Shown: one piece after another, positions 32,897 through 44,871 of the stretch | Layout of the letters: each line of letters starts with the position of its first letter | Numbering within the stretch: the stretch's first letter is position 1 | Source of the DNA: Cryptomeria japonica | Taxonomy: Eukaryota; Streptophyta; Pinopsida; Cupressales; Cupressaceae | Direction of reading: 5' to 3' | DNA length: 64,000 nt | Assembly (NCBI RefSeq): GCF_030272615.1 | Contig: NC_081413.1 | Span: 146,172,476-146,236,475 of the forward strand | Notes under the pieces: model-generated | Seen by the model: only the letters and a program-made list of their open reading frames with translations | Told to the model about the DNA's origin: nothing | Databases searched by the model: none | Program-made: the position numbers and the translations under genes

Positions 32897-34410
32897 TTAG
32901 TTGACCTTGGGTAGGGGTATAGCCCCTAACTTACCTCTGAGATATTCAAAGGTAGCCTTAGGTAATGGCTTAGTGAATATATCTACCAACTGTTCCTTAC
33001 TTGACACATGCTCCAATCTCACTTTATTTTCCTACATTCTTTCTCTCAGAAAGTGATACTTCAATTCAATATGTTTATTCCTAGCATGCAGTATCAATTT
33101 CTTTAAAATGTGTATAGCACTAGTGTTATCATAATGTATGATCACCGATTCTATCATATCCTACTTGAATCCTTCCAAGACATGTCTCATCCATATAGCT
33201 TGGGTACAATTCATGGATGTAGCCACATATTCTAATTTTGTTGTAGACTAGGAAATACAAGTCTTTTTCTTACTGGTCCAAGATATCGGTCTTCCTCCTA
33301 GAAAGAAAGCACCACCAATTGTGCTCTTCCGGTCATCTACATTACCTACCCAATCAACATCAATGAATACCTAGAAAGAAAAAATGGCTTTATATGGATA
33401 CCACAATCCATAATCAACTATCCCTCTAAGATATCTTAATATTCTCTTCACTATTGTTATATGTGTCTCCTCTGGGATCTTCTAAAATCTTGCAACTAAA
33501 CCAACTACATGGGCAATATCTAGTCTACTATGAACAACATAATGAATTTTCCCAATCATAGATCTATATTCCTTCTCATCCACTAATGGTGAATCATCTT
33601 CTTTTGACAATCTACAACCTGTAACCATAGGTGTTCGAACCAGTTTACAGTCTTCCATTTTAAAGCTCTTTAAAACTTCCTTCACATATTTAGACTAATT
33701 GATAAAGATACCACCTTTCATCTATTGTACATGCAAACCAATAAAAAATTTAATCTCACCTATTAGAGACATCTCAAACTCTTCCTTCATCACATATGCA
33801 AAAGTCATACACATATCCTCATTTCCTCCAAATATGATATCATCAACAAATATTTCTACAATCAAGATTTTGTCTCCTTCAGTCTTCAAATAAATATTGT
33901 TGTCCTCACTGGTTCTCTAAAATCCTATCTTTATCAGATGTTCATGAAGTCTTTCAAACCATGCCCTTGGTTCTTTCTTTAATCCATATAAATCTTTATG
34001 CAGTTTTTATACCATATCCTTATCTTCTAACAATGCAAACCCATCTGGTTGTTCAATATACACCTCTTCTTCAAGAATACCATTCAGAAAGGTCTCTCTA
34101 TAATCTTCACCTTCTTCTTGTGCATACCCTTTGCAAACTAATCTTGCCTTGTTTCTAACAACTTCACCATCTTCATTCAGCTTGTTTCTAAATACCCACT
34201 TTGTACCAATCACATTTTTATCATCATGTCTAGGAACAAGTGACCAAGTGTTTTTTTTCTCAATCTGATCAAGCTCTTCATTCATTTCCTTTAACCAATC
34301 ATCATCCTTAAGAGATTCTCTTACTATCTTTGGTTCAACTGTGGAAATTAGACATGCACTTTCTTTAATTTTTATTCTATTTTGTACTCTACCATTCTTG
34401 TCACATATTA
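32897..34410 (-). pseudogene. Copia C reverse transcriptase and RNase H, broken
   Basis: Reading leftwards, the RT opens near 34285 with MNEELDQIEKKNTWSLVPR and GTKWVFRNKLNEDG-VVRNKARLVCKGYAQ. It continues with EEEVYIEQPDGFAL. RNase H follows (SMIGKIHYVVHSRLDIAHVVGL at about 33485-33550), and its end VDIFTKPLPKATFEYLRGKLG is close to 32900. Stops and deletions interrupt it, among them a deletion near 34080 in the RT palm region (ETFLNGILEEEVY). Confidence 0.85.
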
Positions 34411-35332
34411 TCTAGTCTTCAAAATTATTTAACCTTACATACCTAGGTATAACTTGTTCTGGTGCAATAACCTCTTCTTTTTCTTCATCTTCTTCCCCTT
34501 CATCTATCGGTTGAGCATCCTCTTCTACACTATTCTGCTTGACATCTTTCTTCACTTCCAGCTCAATAATCACAACTTTTTGTTCATCATCTCTTGGATC
34601 ATATTTGTTGCTATCATCGGATTCATTAGAGTATTCATCAGATTTTACATTGATTCTTTCCACAATCTTCTTTATCCTTTTGTTAAAACACTAAAAATAT
34701 TTTCTCTTAGTAGACTAGTGAAGAAATGTTCCTCCATCACTTTTAGGGTCAAATTTACCAGTATAATCATATCTCTTTATAAAACACCTACTGCAAAGAC
34801 TTTGAAGTAACTAACATTAGGAGTTTTACCATACCATAACTCATAGGATGTCTTGTCATTGCCTTTCTTCACTAGTACCCAGCTCAATGTGTATACTCCA
34901 GTGTTGTTTGCTTCTCTCCAAAACATATTAGATGCATCTCTCTATATCAACATAGTCCTTACTGCTTCAACAATGGTTTTGTTTCTCCTTTCTACAATTC
35001 CATTCTGTTGTAGTATCCTTGGTGCAGACAATTTCCTCTTTATTTCATTTTCATCACAATATCTCACAAACTCATATGATGTAAACTCTCCACCCTAGTT
35101 AGATCACAAGAACTTAATTAGATCACAAGAACTTAAGATTCTTACTAGTTTCCTTTTCTACTAATGCCTTGAATGCCTTGAACTTGTTGAAAGCTTCTGT
35201 CTTTTCCTTTAGAAAAGTAACCCACATCATTCTAGAAAAATCATTAGTGAATAACATGAAATGCTTATCACCATAAAAACTTATATTCCTCATACAACCA
35301 CATAAGTCAGTGTGCACCAAATCTAGAATATG
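34411..35332 (-). pseudogene. Copia C integrase and acidic linker, broken
   Basis: It includes the core stretch MVHTDLCGCMRNISFYGDKHFML (first Asp) at 35250-35320. The decayed second half around 34850-35100 contains a degenerate R-SNQGG-like and RNGIVERRN-like region. An acidic linker follows at 34412-34663 (DEGEEDEEKEE). A 20-bp stretch near 35095-35130 (TTAGATCACAAGAACTTAA) occurs twice, a small duplication that breaks the frame. Confidence 0.75.
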
Positions 35333-35884
35333 CTAAGAAGAAAAATATTTACTCTTTAAAGAAGATGTAGTCATCTTACCCAACTGACATTCTTTACACA
35401 TCACATTATCTGATTTAACAAGTTGTGGCATACCTCTAACCAAATTTGACTTGCTGACCTTAACCACATTATCAAAGTTCACAAAACAAAACCTTCTATG
35501 CCATAACCAACTATCTTCAACCTTAGAAGCCAAACGACTATTTACACTAGCATTCAGATGGAATAAGTTACCTTTAGTTTGTTTACCAGTATCAATTAAT
35601 TCTCCTTTGCATCCTAAGATCTTGTACACTCCATTCTTAAACTCAAGATGATAACCTTTGTCATTCAACTTCCCAATACTCAACAAGCTATGTTTCAAAC
35701 CTTCAACCCAATGTACATCATCAACATTACTTTTACCATTCAAAGATATAGAACCTTTACCTTTTACCATACAAGGTGAATTGTTCCCAAATCTTACTAC
35801 ATTACCATCAAATTCTTTCACCGATCATGTGGTGTGAGCAACTGCTGTTAATAATCCATTCATCATTGTTGTCAATGTGAGACA
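35333..35884 (-). pseudogene. Copia C protease end and pre-integrase domain
   Basis: It contains FDGNVVRFGNNSPCMVKGKG, then VHWVEGLKHSLLSIGKL and SWLWHRRFCFVNF. It ends with the zinc-binding CKECQLGKM. The protease loop itself lies around 35825-35860 and is worn. Confidence 0.8.
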
Positions 35885-36877
35885 CTAAATCCTTCTTATT
35901 AGACAGATCTTCCTTAACAACAGCAAAAAAAATCTCCTCATTGGCTTCATCCTCAGATTTCTCATCAGTAGCACCTTCATCGACTGCAATATAACACTAT
36001 TTATTTCCTTTTGATCACTGTTAGGATAGTTTGTAGCTATATGTCCTATCTTGTTACAAGAGAAACACTTAAGAGGATGCTTTCCTTTGTACTTACCAGT
36101 GCCTCTAGGAAGTCTTTTTGCTAATAGTGCTTCAAAATCCATTAGATTATCTTCATCATCCACATCATTTTTCTACCACCATGATGACTTGACCTACATT
36201 CATTACTATGACAAACATATTTCCCTTTTCTCATCAGTACACTATATAGAGATGCTTTGAAAGCAAATTCTATCTTAGGTACACTATCATCAAAACTATT
36301 CAACTAAAAAGCAATGAGCTTACCAATCAAAGAACCAGTAGTAACCTTATCATTACTCATTGACCTCAACTCTTGAATAGAAGACAGTCTAATGGAATAG
36401 GTAGGCAATAGGGTTCTAAGCATTTTACTCACCATTGTGTCTTCTTCTATAGTACCACCAACACTTTTGATTCCACCAACAACTTCTTTTATCCTCTTTC
36501 CATACTGAGTGATATTTTCTCCTTCCATCATTCTCATATCATCAAAATTTCTTCTAAGTTTCTTCTTTAGCCTTTTGAACATTCTTATCACTACCATAGA
36601 TTAATTCTAACTTCTCCCAAACTTCAAAAGTATTTTCTAAACCATGGACATCAATATATTCAGTATTAGAAAGTGTACTTATAATGGCTTCCAATTCTTG
36701 AATGTTTTCCTACTACTCCTTAAGCTAATCTGCAGCCAGAGGATCGATAGGAGGTACATACTTAGTAATAACATGCTGTCAGAACTAAGTACCCATACCT
36801 TTGATGTAGATCTTCATTCTGTCACTCCATATTCTGTAGTTGTCCTTAGTGAATTTGGGACCCTCCTTCCTCATCAT
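35885..36877 (-). pseudogene. Copia C gag with altered zinc knuckle
   Basis: The start is the ATG pair at 36872-36877 (MMRKEGPKFTKDNYRIW). Gag blocks at 36304-36597 include GENITQYGKRIKEVV and STIE-type sequence, with several stops upstream. The knuckle reads CFSCNKIGHIATNY, so its last Cys is Tyr. It is close to copia D gag throughout. Confidence 0.82.
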
Positions 36878-36923
36878 CTTTGGATCTTTTCCTCAATCAG
36901 TTAAGCTTCTACAAAAAGAGGAC

Positions 36924-36941
36924 CTAATGCTCTGATGCCAA
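36924..36941 (-). promoter_or_regulatory. Copia C primer binding site (iMet type)
   Basis: On the minus strand TTGGCATCAGAGCATTA follows the LTR end by one base, close to the TGGTATCAGAGC consensus. Confidence 0.8.
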
Positions 36942-36942
36942 T

Positions 36943-38337
36943 TGTTATTATAAGGATTTGGTTATTACTGAGAGGGGGGGATGAATCAATGATAACAATA
37001 AACTGGAATCATTCACTAATCTGAAAACACTTCTTAAAATCAGTTCATAACTAATACCGGTAACTACTCAATCAAACACTTAAAACAAATTTAGAAAACT
37101 ACTCATTCATGTGTTCATCAACATGTAAGCAGTGTAAAGATATCAAATCCAAATATAAACAAATCAATCACCATATAAACACAGAGATTTTTCACATGGA
37201 AATCTAAATGGGAAAAACCATGGTGGGAATTGGTAACCACAAAATAGTTGCACTCTATTGGAATGCACCCTATTAAAGGACTAGCCCAATTAGGAGCTTT
37301 ACAATAATTCTCGATTAAGAGTAGACCATGTTAGAGTCACCCGGTGAAGAAATTTTAACCTCAGCTCTGTTAGGAGCTCTACCCTGTTAGGAGTAGATCA
37401 AGCCTATTAGAACCTTCTCGAGTAAGGGATTTTAATATTGCTGCAATTGTTAGGAAATGATAGATAAATGATCTGATCAACTAACTCTCTTCTTGCTAGT
37501 ATAGATCTATTTCATCTCTAATCTGCTTCACACATGCATACATCTCAATCTATTTTGGCACACTCTCCTTCTCTAATCACAGACACAAAATCTCATCTCA
37601 AACTTGACCTAAATACATTTTTCAACTAGTTTAGTTACAAAACCCTAGCAACATTCAAAATACATTAAATTTACATCATAGATCATATCAGATCATTACA
37701 ACAAATTTCAAGATAATTGCAGCCATTGAATGATCATAACACATCACCGTACATTGATCTGATAAGTTGTCAAACCCTTATCACATTCTACTAAGCACTT
37801 CATTATTTTCCAAGATACTTGATCCTTGTACATGCTGAAAAGCAATATTATCATTACACACAGTTTCTAACATGTCATCACTAAGTAATAAACATGATAA
37901 GATTCACCGCCAAACCATAAATCATCACCAATTAAAGATCTTGTCATCGGTTCTCAAACCCTGCACTGAATATACAACAATCAATTACAAACATGACTTC
38001 CGATTCTCCAAACATGATGCGATACCTATCATAGACTCATTATAATTTCATAAGCATACATTCCAAACCAAAACACCTAACTCAACATGGATATTTACCA
38101 TAACCATCTCCTTCACTATTCTCACTTACCAATTCACTGTCAACTTAGCAAACATTCCATTACCGCTTAGGCTTAGATAACTTAGAGAACTTAGATAACA
38201 TAGACGATATACAAAACATAAATAAACATGGTTGCCATCAATGACAACACAAATAACTGATCATAGAGCATCATATCATAACTATATCATCACCAATAGT
38301 CCATCAATATATCATCACCAACAATCCTTTAATATAT
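36943..38337 (-). repeat. Copia C 5' LTR, truncated by copia D
   Basis: It is homologous to 30992-32475. Similarity stops at 38337, where the D LTR begins, leaving the outermost 55-60 bp of this LTR missing. Confidence 0.83.
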
Positions 38338-39493
38338 TGTTGGCACTTTCATGAAGATTGCATTAATGAAGTTTAAGTGTTGTCATTGATGTCAATTATA
38401 ACTAGTAATGGAGTTGTATTGCAACTAGTAGTTGAGCTACTAAAGGAAACCGGTATTACTATTGTTGTAGTGACATCAACTCGTAACCCTACCTGTTGAT
38501 ATGCTGAACCATAACTGATAGAGCTTGGTGAATCAGTTGTGTTGATCTATGATCAAATAATGATCAGATATGATTATGTCACGTATGCATGATGCATGTG
38601 ATGAGTTTGAAAGTTGTTTTTAGCATATAGAGATAACTATTTTATCTTGGTAATGAGTGAGTGCATAGTATGAAGTGGAAACCGTGTGATGAGTTACAAG
38701 ATTCGCTGAGTGGTGATCAAGGAGCAGTCGAGGTTTTTCTTAGACAATGTGTAGATTATTGCTATGTAATCCAATGGTCATGTTTGAACCGATTTGTTTG
38801 TAACCTCTATGAGATCTTATGTTTTGTGATGTGTTACAGACCTATTTTTTTTTCTTATAAGGTTGATGAGATATTTTGTTGTAATGTTGGAAATTTTGGT
38901 TAAGTGTCATTGTGATTTATTGTCGAACTAGAAGGAGTATCCACAAAATGTTTGAAGGCAGATAGGAGTATGAAAAGGATCTAATCAAGCAGAGTAGTGC
39001 TATTACCAGATCAACAAAACCATGTTGTTCTCTAACAATTACAACAATTAAATCCCTTAACCAGGTAAGCTTTAACATAGTTGGTGTTTTCTAAATCCTC
39101 TAACTAGGTGATCCATTAGATTGGATTTTAAATCTACCAAGGTTACTGCTAATAGGGTATTGCCTTTAATAGGGTATTGTAGTCAATCCTTTAACTGGGT
39201 GGTCCTTAACTAGATCTATTCCTAACATAATTTTTTTGTAAAGCTTCTAACAAGGCTTGGCTCCTTATAGAGTGAACTTCAGAAGAGTTTAGAATACTTG
39301 TGGGTATTCATCCCCACCGTGTTTTTTCCCATTTGGGTTTCCATGTCAAAAATCATTGTGTCAAGTGGTGAATGGTTTTTTTGGTTATGTTTTGATATGG
39401 TTAATTTTTTTTACTGGTAAATCCACTTAGATGAGTTAAGACGATTGGCCATGATCTAAAATGTGCTTTTACTAATGTTAGTAAAATGGTTTG
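38338..39493 (+). repeat. Copia D 5' LTR, left part
   Basis: It runs from TGTTGGCACT to the E3 insertion point. A block near 39310-39360 (CCACCGTG, TTTTTCCC, GGGTTTCCATG) resembles the A and B LTRs. Open frames are chance. Confidence 0.75.
39489..39493. repeat. E3 target site duplication, left copy (GTTTG)
   Basis: It pairs with ATTTG at 56600-56604 with one mismatch, as expected after ageing. Confidence 0.7.
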
Positions 39494-40556
39494 TGTATAC
39501 ACATAAAAATTGGCTATGAGCAATTAAATAAATATTTTATATTTATTTCATAATAATTATTCTATTAAATAGTTAATTTGAAAAGATTAATTTATTTAAT
39601 TCATTTTTCATGTCTTTCTATTAATTAATTCATTTATCCTATTCCTCTAGTTAATTAAATATCTAATATTTAATAGTTATTATCCTATCCTATAGCCTTA
39701 AATATTGAATAATTCTCAAAATTATTTAATCCCTTTTCCAACTCACCCTCCATCTTCACTTCATATTCCCTTTGCCAACTCATCAAACATGTGGCTAAGG
39801 AAATTAATATTTCTTAAATATTAATTCATCATTTATCTTCAACTTCCAAAATTAATGAAAATTGTGTATGTACACATATTTCATAACCATTTCCTATATT
39901 CTCTCCAACACCCTCTACATCTTAGCAAGGACTTGAGTCCACTTGTCCTATCATGCCTAAATTTCCTCCAACCATCCATAGATTCCCCCAGTCAGCAACC
40001 TAGTCAAGGTGAGATGAGTGACACTTGTCTTCTTCTTCCCCCTTTTTCTCAACCTTCACCTTTGCTCATAGCCATTCAAATCTGCAGATCTGATCATGAC
40101 TATTGATTTGAGCCACATCATCTAATCCTCTCAAGGTCTATAAAATCAAGAGCTTTAGTTGAGAGAGTTAGTCTTCAATTTAATCATATGCATCTATGAG
40201 TTTTAATCTTGAAGCAAATAGCAAATATCATATAGCATCATAGTATAATCATTTAGCATGATCATGTAGTATTGCATATCATAGTATCAGTTAACTACAA
40301 GTTATCAGTCCATTCTTCATATGTCATCTTGAAAGCCATTAGTGCATTGTCTGAGAGCACACCATCTGCAACCAGGAACAGTGGAGTTAGGACACAATGG
40401 GACATAAGCCATGAAGGTAATATTAGTATTTTATTTCATATGTATTTCATGTAGTTTCATTGGTTGAATTTGGATTTCCTATAGTATTTCCATTTGTATT
40501 TTGTGAAACTAATTTATTGCAAGTAGCATTCTGAGGATGAAATTCAAGTTGACACA
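39494..40556 (+). repeat. E3 5' LTR (1063 bp)
   Basis: It begins TGTATACACA and ends GTTGACACA. Relative to the 3' copy it lacks short segments, including one near 39625 and one near 40495. A TATA box lies at 40139. Confidence 0.92.
40139..40145 (+). promoter_or_regulatory. E3 LTR TATA box
   Basis: TATAAAA follows CTCAAGGTC, and the same is found at 56154-56160 in the 3' LTR. Confidence 0.6.
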
Positions 40557-40559
40557 TTT

Positions 40560-40577
40560 TGGTGCCCACCATGGGGC
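40560..40577 (+). promoter_or_regulatory. E3 primer binding site
   Basis: TGGTGCCCACCATGGGGC begins three bases after the LTR end. It differs from the E2/E5 site, so another tRNA is probably used. I do not name it. Confidence 0.7.
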
Positions 40578-40659
40578 TGGACCTCACATACACCTTTAAA
40601 AATCTCGTAAAAATAAAATTAATGCATTTGTAATGCAAATTCATGCATCTGTGAAGTCT

Positions 40660-40955
40660 GACAGCGCTTTTGTTTCGTAGGTTAGCGCATTTGCATCCTA
40701 GGTTAGTGCATTTACCTTCTAGGTTAGTGCATTTGCACTATAGGTTAGCGCATGAGCATTTTAGGTTAGCATTTTTTTCTTAAAGTCTGCACATATGCAT
40801 TACAGGTTCGTGCATTTGTATCCTAGGTTAGCGCATTTGTCAAAGATATCACACTTTTGTATCCACAGAGTAGAGCTTTTGCAGCCTAGGTTAGCCCTTT
40901 TGACCTATAGGTTAGCGCTTTTGAGCAAAAAGATAGTGCATGTGTTAAATTAGCA
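40660..40955 (+). repeat. E3 leader array of GGTTAGCGCATTTG units
   Basis: About a dozen degenerate units of 20-25 bp with a core such as AGGTTAGCGCATTTGCA or AGGTTAGTGCATTTGC. The reverse complement of the same unit forms an array at 54668-54985. Confidence 0.8.
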
Positions 40956-40969
40956 CTTCTGTTTACAAA

Positions 40970-41041
40970 CTGACAAAAATTTCTTGCAGGTCCGAATGTC
41001 CAAGAAATTAGATTTTTCAGATTACTAACATGCATGTGCAG
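40970..41041 (+). promoter_or_regulatory. Candidate 3' splice sites in E3 leader
   Basis: The first is CTGAC followed by TTTCTTGCAG|G (AG at 40988-40989). The second is TACTAAC (41023-41029) followed by TGCAG|G (AG at 41040-41041). The branch-to-AG spacing of the second is short (about 13). Confidence 0.4.
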
Positions 41042-41204
41042 GATGGTGTTTAAGGAAAATTTTATGCATTTCCTCATCTAGTTAATTAAAAGTCTTAATT
41101 TGGGAAGTAATATATCATATCTTGTTCATCTAGTTTAACTAAGAGGATGAATTGATAGCATGCAACTTGCATTTTTAGTTTTTTCTCTAAAATAGTTGCA
41201 CATA

Positions 41205-41960
41205 GACTTTTAAAAGGGCTAAAATGAAAACCATGCTTGTTGGAGCTACACCTCCAAATAGGACTTAGCCAACAATTGCTTTGAAAAGGCTAAAAAGAAC
41301 ACTTGTATCCCGTGTCTCGAAAGTGGTAGGTATATGCTCTCCCCTTAATTGGGTGACCAAAAAGCCAAACCCACTCTTTTAAGCTTTCTTTATTTTCAAG
41401 AAATTAAATCCTTTAGAGGGCCTGCCTTCCCGAGCTACCTTGAGGGGGCTAGTGAGAGGGGAATGACCTAAAGTGGAAACAGGCCAATACCGAGTCCTTC
41501 CAATCCACTATAAATAAATCATGTTTGTGACAAAAGTCCCAAACAATATGTGCTGATGAGTTCATACCAACACTATGTTTCCCCATAAACCCTATGGAGC
41601 GTAACCTCTATAAGCTGGGAACCTTCTATATTTATAGAGTTGAAAGTGTCGCATGTATGGCCACATGACTAGAAGCCTTTACTAAAAACCACTTGTACTA
41701 GTTGCCAAAATCCTTTAGTTGTTGGCGTAGGAGGTCGGACCTCTAAAGCGGCTCACGTACATACGGTTCCTAGTAGAGATATAAAGTTTTCCATGAGGAG
41801 TTTTCATGGAAACTGGTGCTTGGTTTCCCCAAAGAAGTGAGTGCCAAGGGTGGAGCCAGTGGGGTCAAGCATCTAAATATCCACTTTGAATAGCATAGCC
41901 TTGGGGGAAACCCCATGTGAGATTCAACAACTATTGTCTCAGCTTGCCATAGGGATTGTA
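41205..41960 (+). other. E3 conserved structured leader segment
   Basis: The blocks in order are CCATGCTTGTTGGAGC with CTCCAAATAG (41243-41266), then GAGGGCCTGCC (41416-41426). GAGAGGGGAATGACC is followed by a stem AGTGG (41472-41476) / CCACT (41505-41509). After that GCTTGG … GTGAGTGCC … GAGCCAGTG … CAAGC (41819-41875), then CTTGCCATAGGG. The same order is seen in E5 and, for the first half, in E2. It is not coding. Confidence 0.6.
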
Positions 41961-42545
41961 CTTGCTTATGCATTTTGTTTATTTGGCATTGTGTCTTCTA
42001 TGTCTATAACATGTTCTGAATGGTAAAAAATTGAAGAAAATTATCATCTACAAGAAAGCAAAATTCCAACAAATTACTGAAAAAGTGTGATTAAAAAGGG
42101 TAATACAAAAGCTTCCCAACACTTGAAACGCCAGATCAAAATCAAAATGTCAAAACATCAATATCAAAATAATTCTTGAAGTAGATTTGTCTCTAAACCA
42201 TCACATATTTTCAAACTAGCTCAAACAACTAGGTCACTAATCCAACAAGTCATGCCCAAAAGGTTCTATAAACATCAACATTCAACAAGCTATTGATTCA
42301 AACATCTTAAGTGCAAAAATCAACATCCGTGTCAAGTTTCTCATCAGGATAATCAAATCCTCTATCACGAAGCTTGATCAATCTATACTAGGTTCCTAAT
42401 CTTGGATATATCTTTCCTATTTTGAACCTAGGTTATATCAAAACCAGAATCGCACCAACATTGGAATCAAACAAACTTGTGAATTGCCAAATGCTTATAT
42501 GACTTTTAAGTATCACCTTAAGAAAAGAAAACCTAGTTACAAAGC
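41961..42545 (+). other. E3 leader, remainder before ORF1 remnant
   Basis: AT-rich sequence with AAATCAAAATCAAAATG-type runs. No gene is seen. Confidence 0.45.
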
Positions 42546-42770
42546 TACTCAAAAAAGGATAAGATTCTTGTATATCAATCGCAAGATCTTATTGAAACAT
42601 AGGACATTCCTACACTGTTTTCGTCACTACCTACGTGGTTGTGGTACATAATTTGACGGTGAAATTTTGCAAACACATGATTTCCAACAAAGAGATTCTT
42701 TATCCCAATGAACAAATAATAGTGGTAAAATCAACAAGGCATACATTCCTAAACCAATAATTACCTATTG
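42546..42770 (+). pseudogene. E3 ORF1 remnant
   Basis: A frame through 42559-42770 reads LYINRKILLKHRTFLHCFR, then YLRG, FDGEIL and SGKIN, with two stops. It aligns residue by residue with E2 ORF1 over about 60 positions (roughly 40% identical by eye). Function unknown. Confidence 0.5.
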
Positions 42771-42813
42771 ATTTTGTCCTTTGGAACTTTCAAACAAACT
42801 TTGAAATAATCAC

Positions 42814-43900
42814 ATGCTAGTTTGGACTAGAGCCCAACACGAACAACTTAGAAAACAACAACAAATGGAGGAAGAAGATACTCCTGTATTCCACACTTTT
42901 GGATTTACCATTGTTAACGAAGAAGAAGTCAATAGCACCATTAGAGACCTTGAGAAAGATTTCAAATTTGATAGGCTAATGGAAAAATTGTTAGCAAAAC
43001 AAAAAGAAAAATATCTGTTGATGTTGGCAAAATCTGGAGCTAAACTACCACAAGACTTTAACATAGAAAGCTTGAAACAAGATGCAGAGGCAAGTAACAC
43101 CCAAAACATAGATGATCCAAATAACGAGGATGTGAACAAAGAAAGTCATGAAGAAACAAGGAAAGAAAAGGAAGACACAAGAAAAGAGCGTAGTGATAAG
43201 AGAACTCACGAAGAAACAAGGAGAAATTATGTGGATAATCCATTGTCAAATATTACTCAACAAATACAAACTCTACAACAACAGATGCAACACATGCAAA
43301 ACGGGACAAGCTCCAAGAAGTATTCACTAGAAGATATATTCCCATATCCATTCAATAAAAATTTGAATATGATACCATTTCCGCAACATTGCGAGATTCC
43401 TAAATATGACAAATACAATGAAAAATCTGATCCTCAAGATCACATTAGGGAGTTTTGTACTATGAGCATGGAATTTTCTAATGATGAAACTTACCTTATG
43501 CATCTTTTTCCTAGGATTTTAAATGGACAATCAATGGAGTGGTTTTCAAGATTATCATCTCGGATCAAATCCTTTGAAGAACTTGTGAATAGGTTTATTT
43601 CACAATACTCCTACAATATAGAGAATGAAATAACAATGTTGGATCTCTGCAATGCTAAATAAAAGAATGGTGAATCCTTTATGATTTTCTTACAACAATG
43701 GAAATGCATGTTTAATAGGTATCCCCGAGATGTACCTGATCAAGAAAAAATGGACATATTCATTGATAATCTTATCAGTGAAATGAGTTATCGACTCAGG
43801 ATGCAATGTCCTCCCTCTTTTGCCAAAATGATAGAGAATGGTTTGAAAATAGAGAACGCAATGGTAAAGAAAGGAGAACTAAAACTTTACAATAATTCAT

Positions 43901-43932
<32 letters not shown>

Positions 43933-44871
43933 AGTAATGACAAACCCAAGTTTTGGTCAAAGAATAGGAATGTCAGCAATGAAGGGAATGACAATAATAG
44001 TACTAGAAAACAACAACAACCAATTTTTAATCTATCAAGTCAAATCCCAAGCAACGACAATCTAGAAAACAATAAAGCCAAGTCCTTTTTCTCCAATCCT
44101 CGGAGGAAATTCACAAACATTAGAGAATCCTTGGAATCAGCCCTAAAAACTTTGCTTGCCAACAAATTGATTGTTTTACCAGAAGCAAGAAGTTATGAAC
44201 CACCAGTCAAGCCCAATTGGTGGAATGACAATAATTTTTGCAATTATCATCAAAATAAAGGACACCTAACAAATGATTGTCAGAGATTGAAACACCTTAT
44301 CCAAGATCTAATCAATAATGGAACCATCATAGTGGACAGCCATAAGACAAACGAATCACACTTGGCTTTCAAAACTCCACTTCCAAATTATGACAAAGGT
44401 GAATCGTCCCAATTAAAAGATGGCAAAGGAAAAGCCAAAGTGAATTACACTTATACATACAATGATGTGGTAAATGTGATCATTGTTAACAAAAATCCAT
44501 CTTCAGAACCAATCAATGTTATCACGAGAAGCAAAGCAAAGGTTACCTTTCTAGGTATAGCAAAAGACCCAACATCCACATCACAACAATACAATTTAGT
44601 AGAGCAATTACAAAGAATACCCACTCAAATATCAATTCTGGAGCTTCTCAAGGTTTCACCTATGCATAAGGAAATTTTGGAGAAAGTTTTAGTGGAAACA
44701 ACAGTTTCAAAAGATTTGGATGTAGATCAGTTCCAAAACATGGTAGGACACCTTATAGCTCCTCATTGCTTATCATTTTCTGAAAATGATGATGCATCCT
44801 TACAACATCCTCACAATGCTCCCTTACATGTTGAAGTCTCCATAAAACTCATGTCAAACGTGTACTCATAG
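42814..44871 (+). pseudogene. E3 gag, one internal stop
   Basis: It starts MLVWTRAQHEQLRKQQQ at 42814. The capsid region (FPQHCEIPKYDKYNEKSDP, EWFSRLSSR) is homologous to E2 residues 150-330. A TAA at 43660 replaces the Gln of NTKQKPG in E2. An in-frame AAC run (about 43902-43930) encodes polyAsn. The zinc motif CNYHQNKGHLTNDC is near 44240. The frame is lost at about 44850 by a one-base change, at the protease loop. Confidence 0.85.

Larger units (their letters stand above)
30992..38337 (-). mobile_element. Copia C: Ty1/copia element, nearly complete
   Basis: Both LTRs are present (30992-32532 and 36943-38337) with polypurine tract, pol, gag and primer site between them on the minus strand. 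The 5' LTR lacks its last 55-60 bp because copia D inserted there. The LTRs differ at many positions, so it is an old copy. Confidence 0.85.

Noticed and set aside
40660-40955. CRISPR-like array
   Set aside because: The units are degenerate and contiguous, without unique spacers, in a plant retrotransposon leader.
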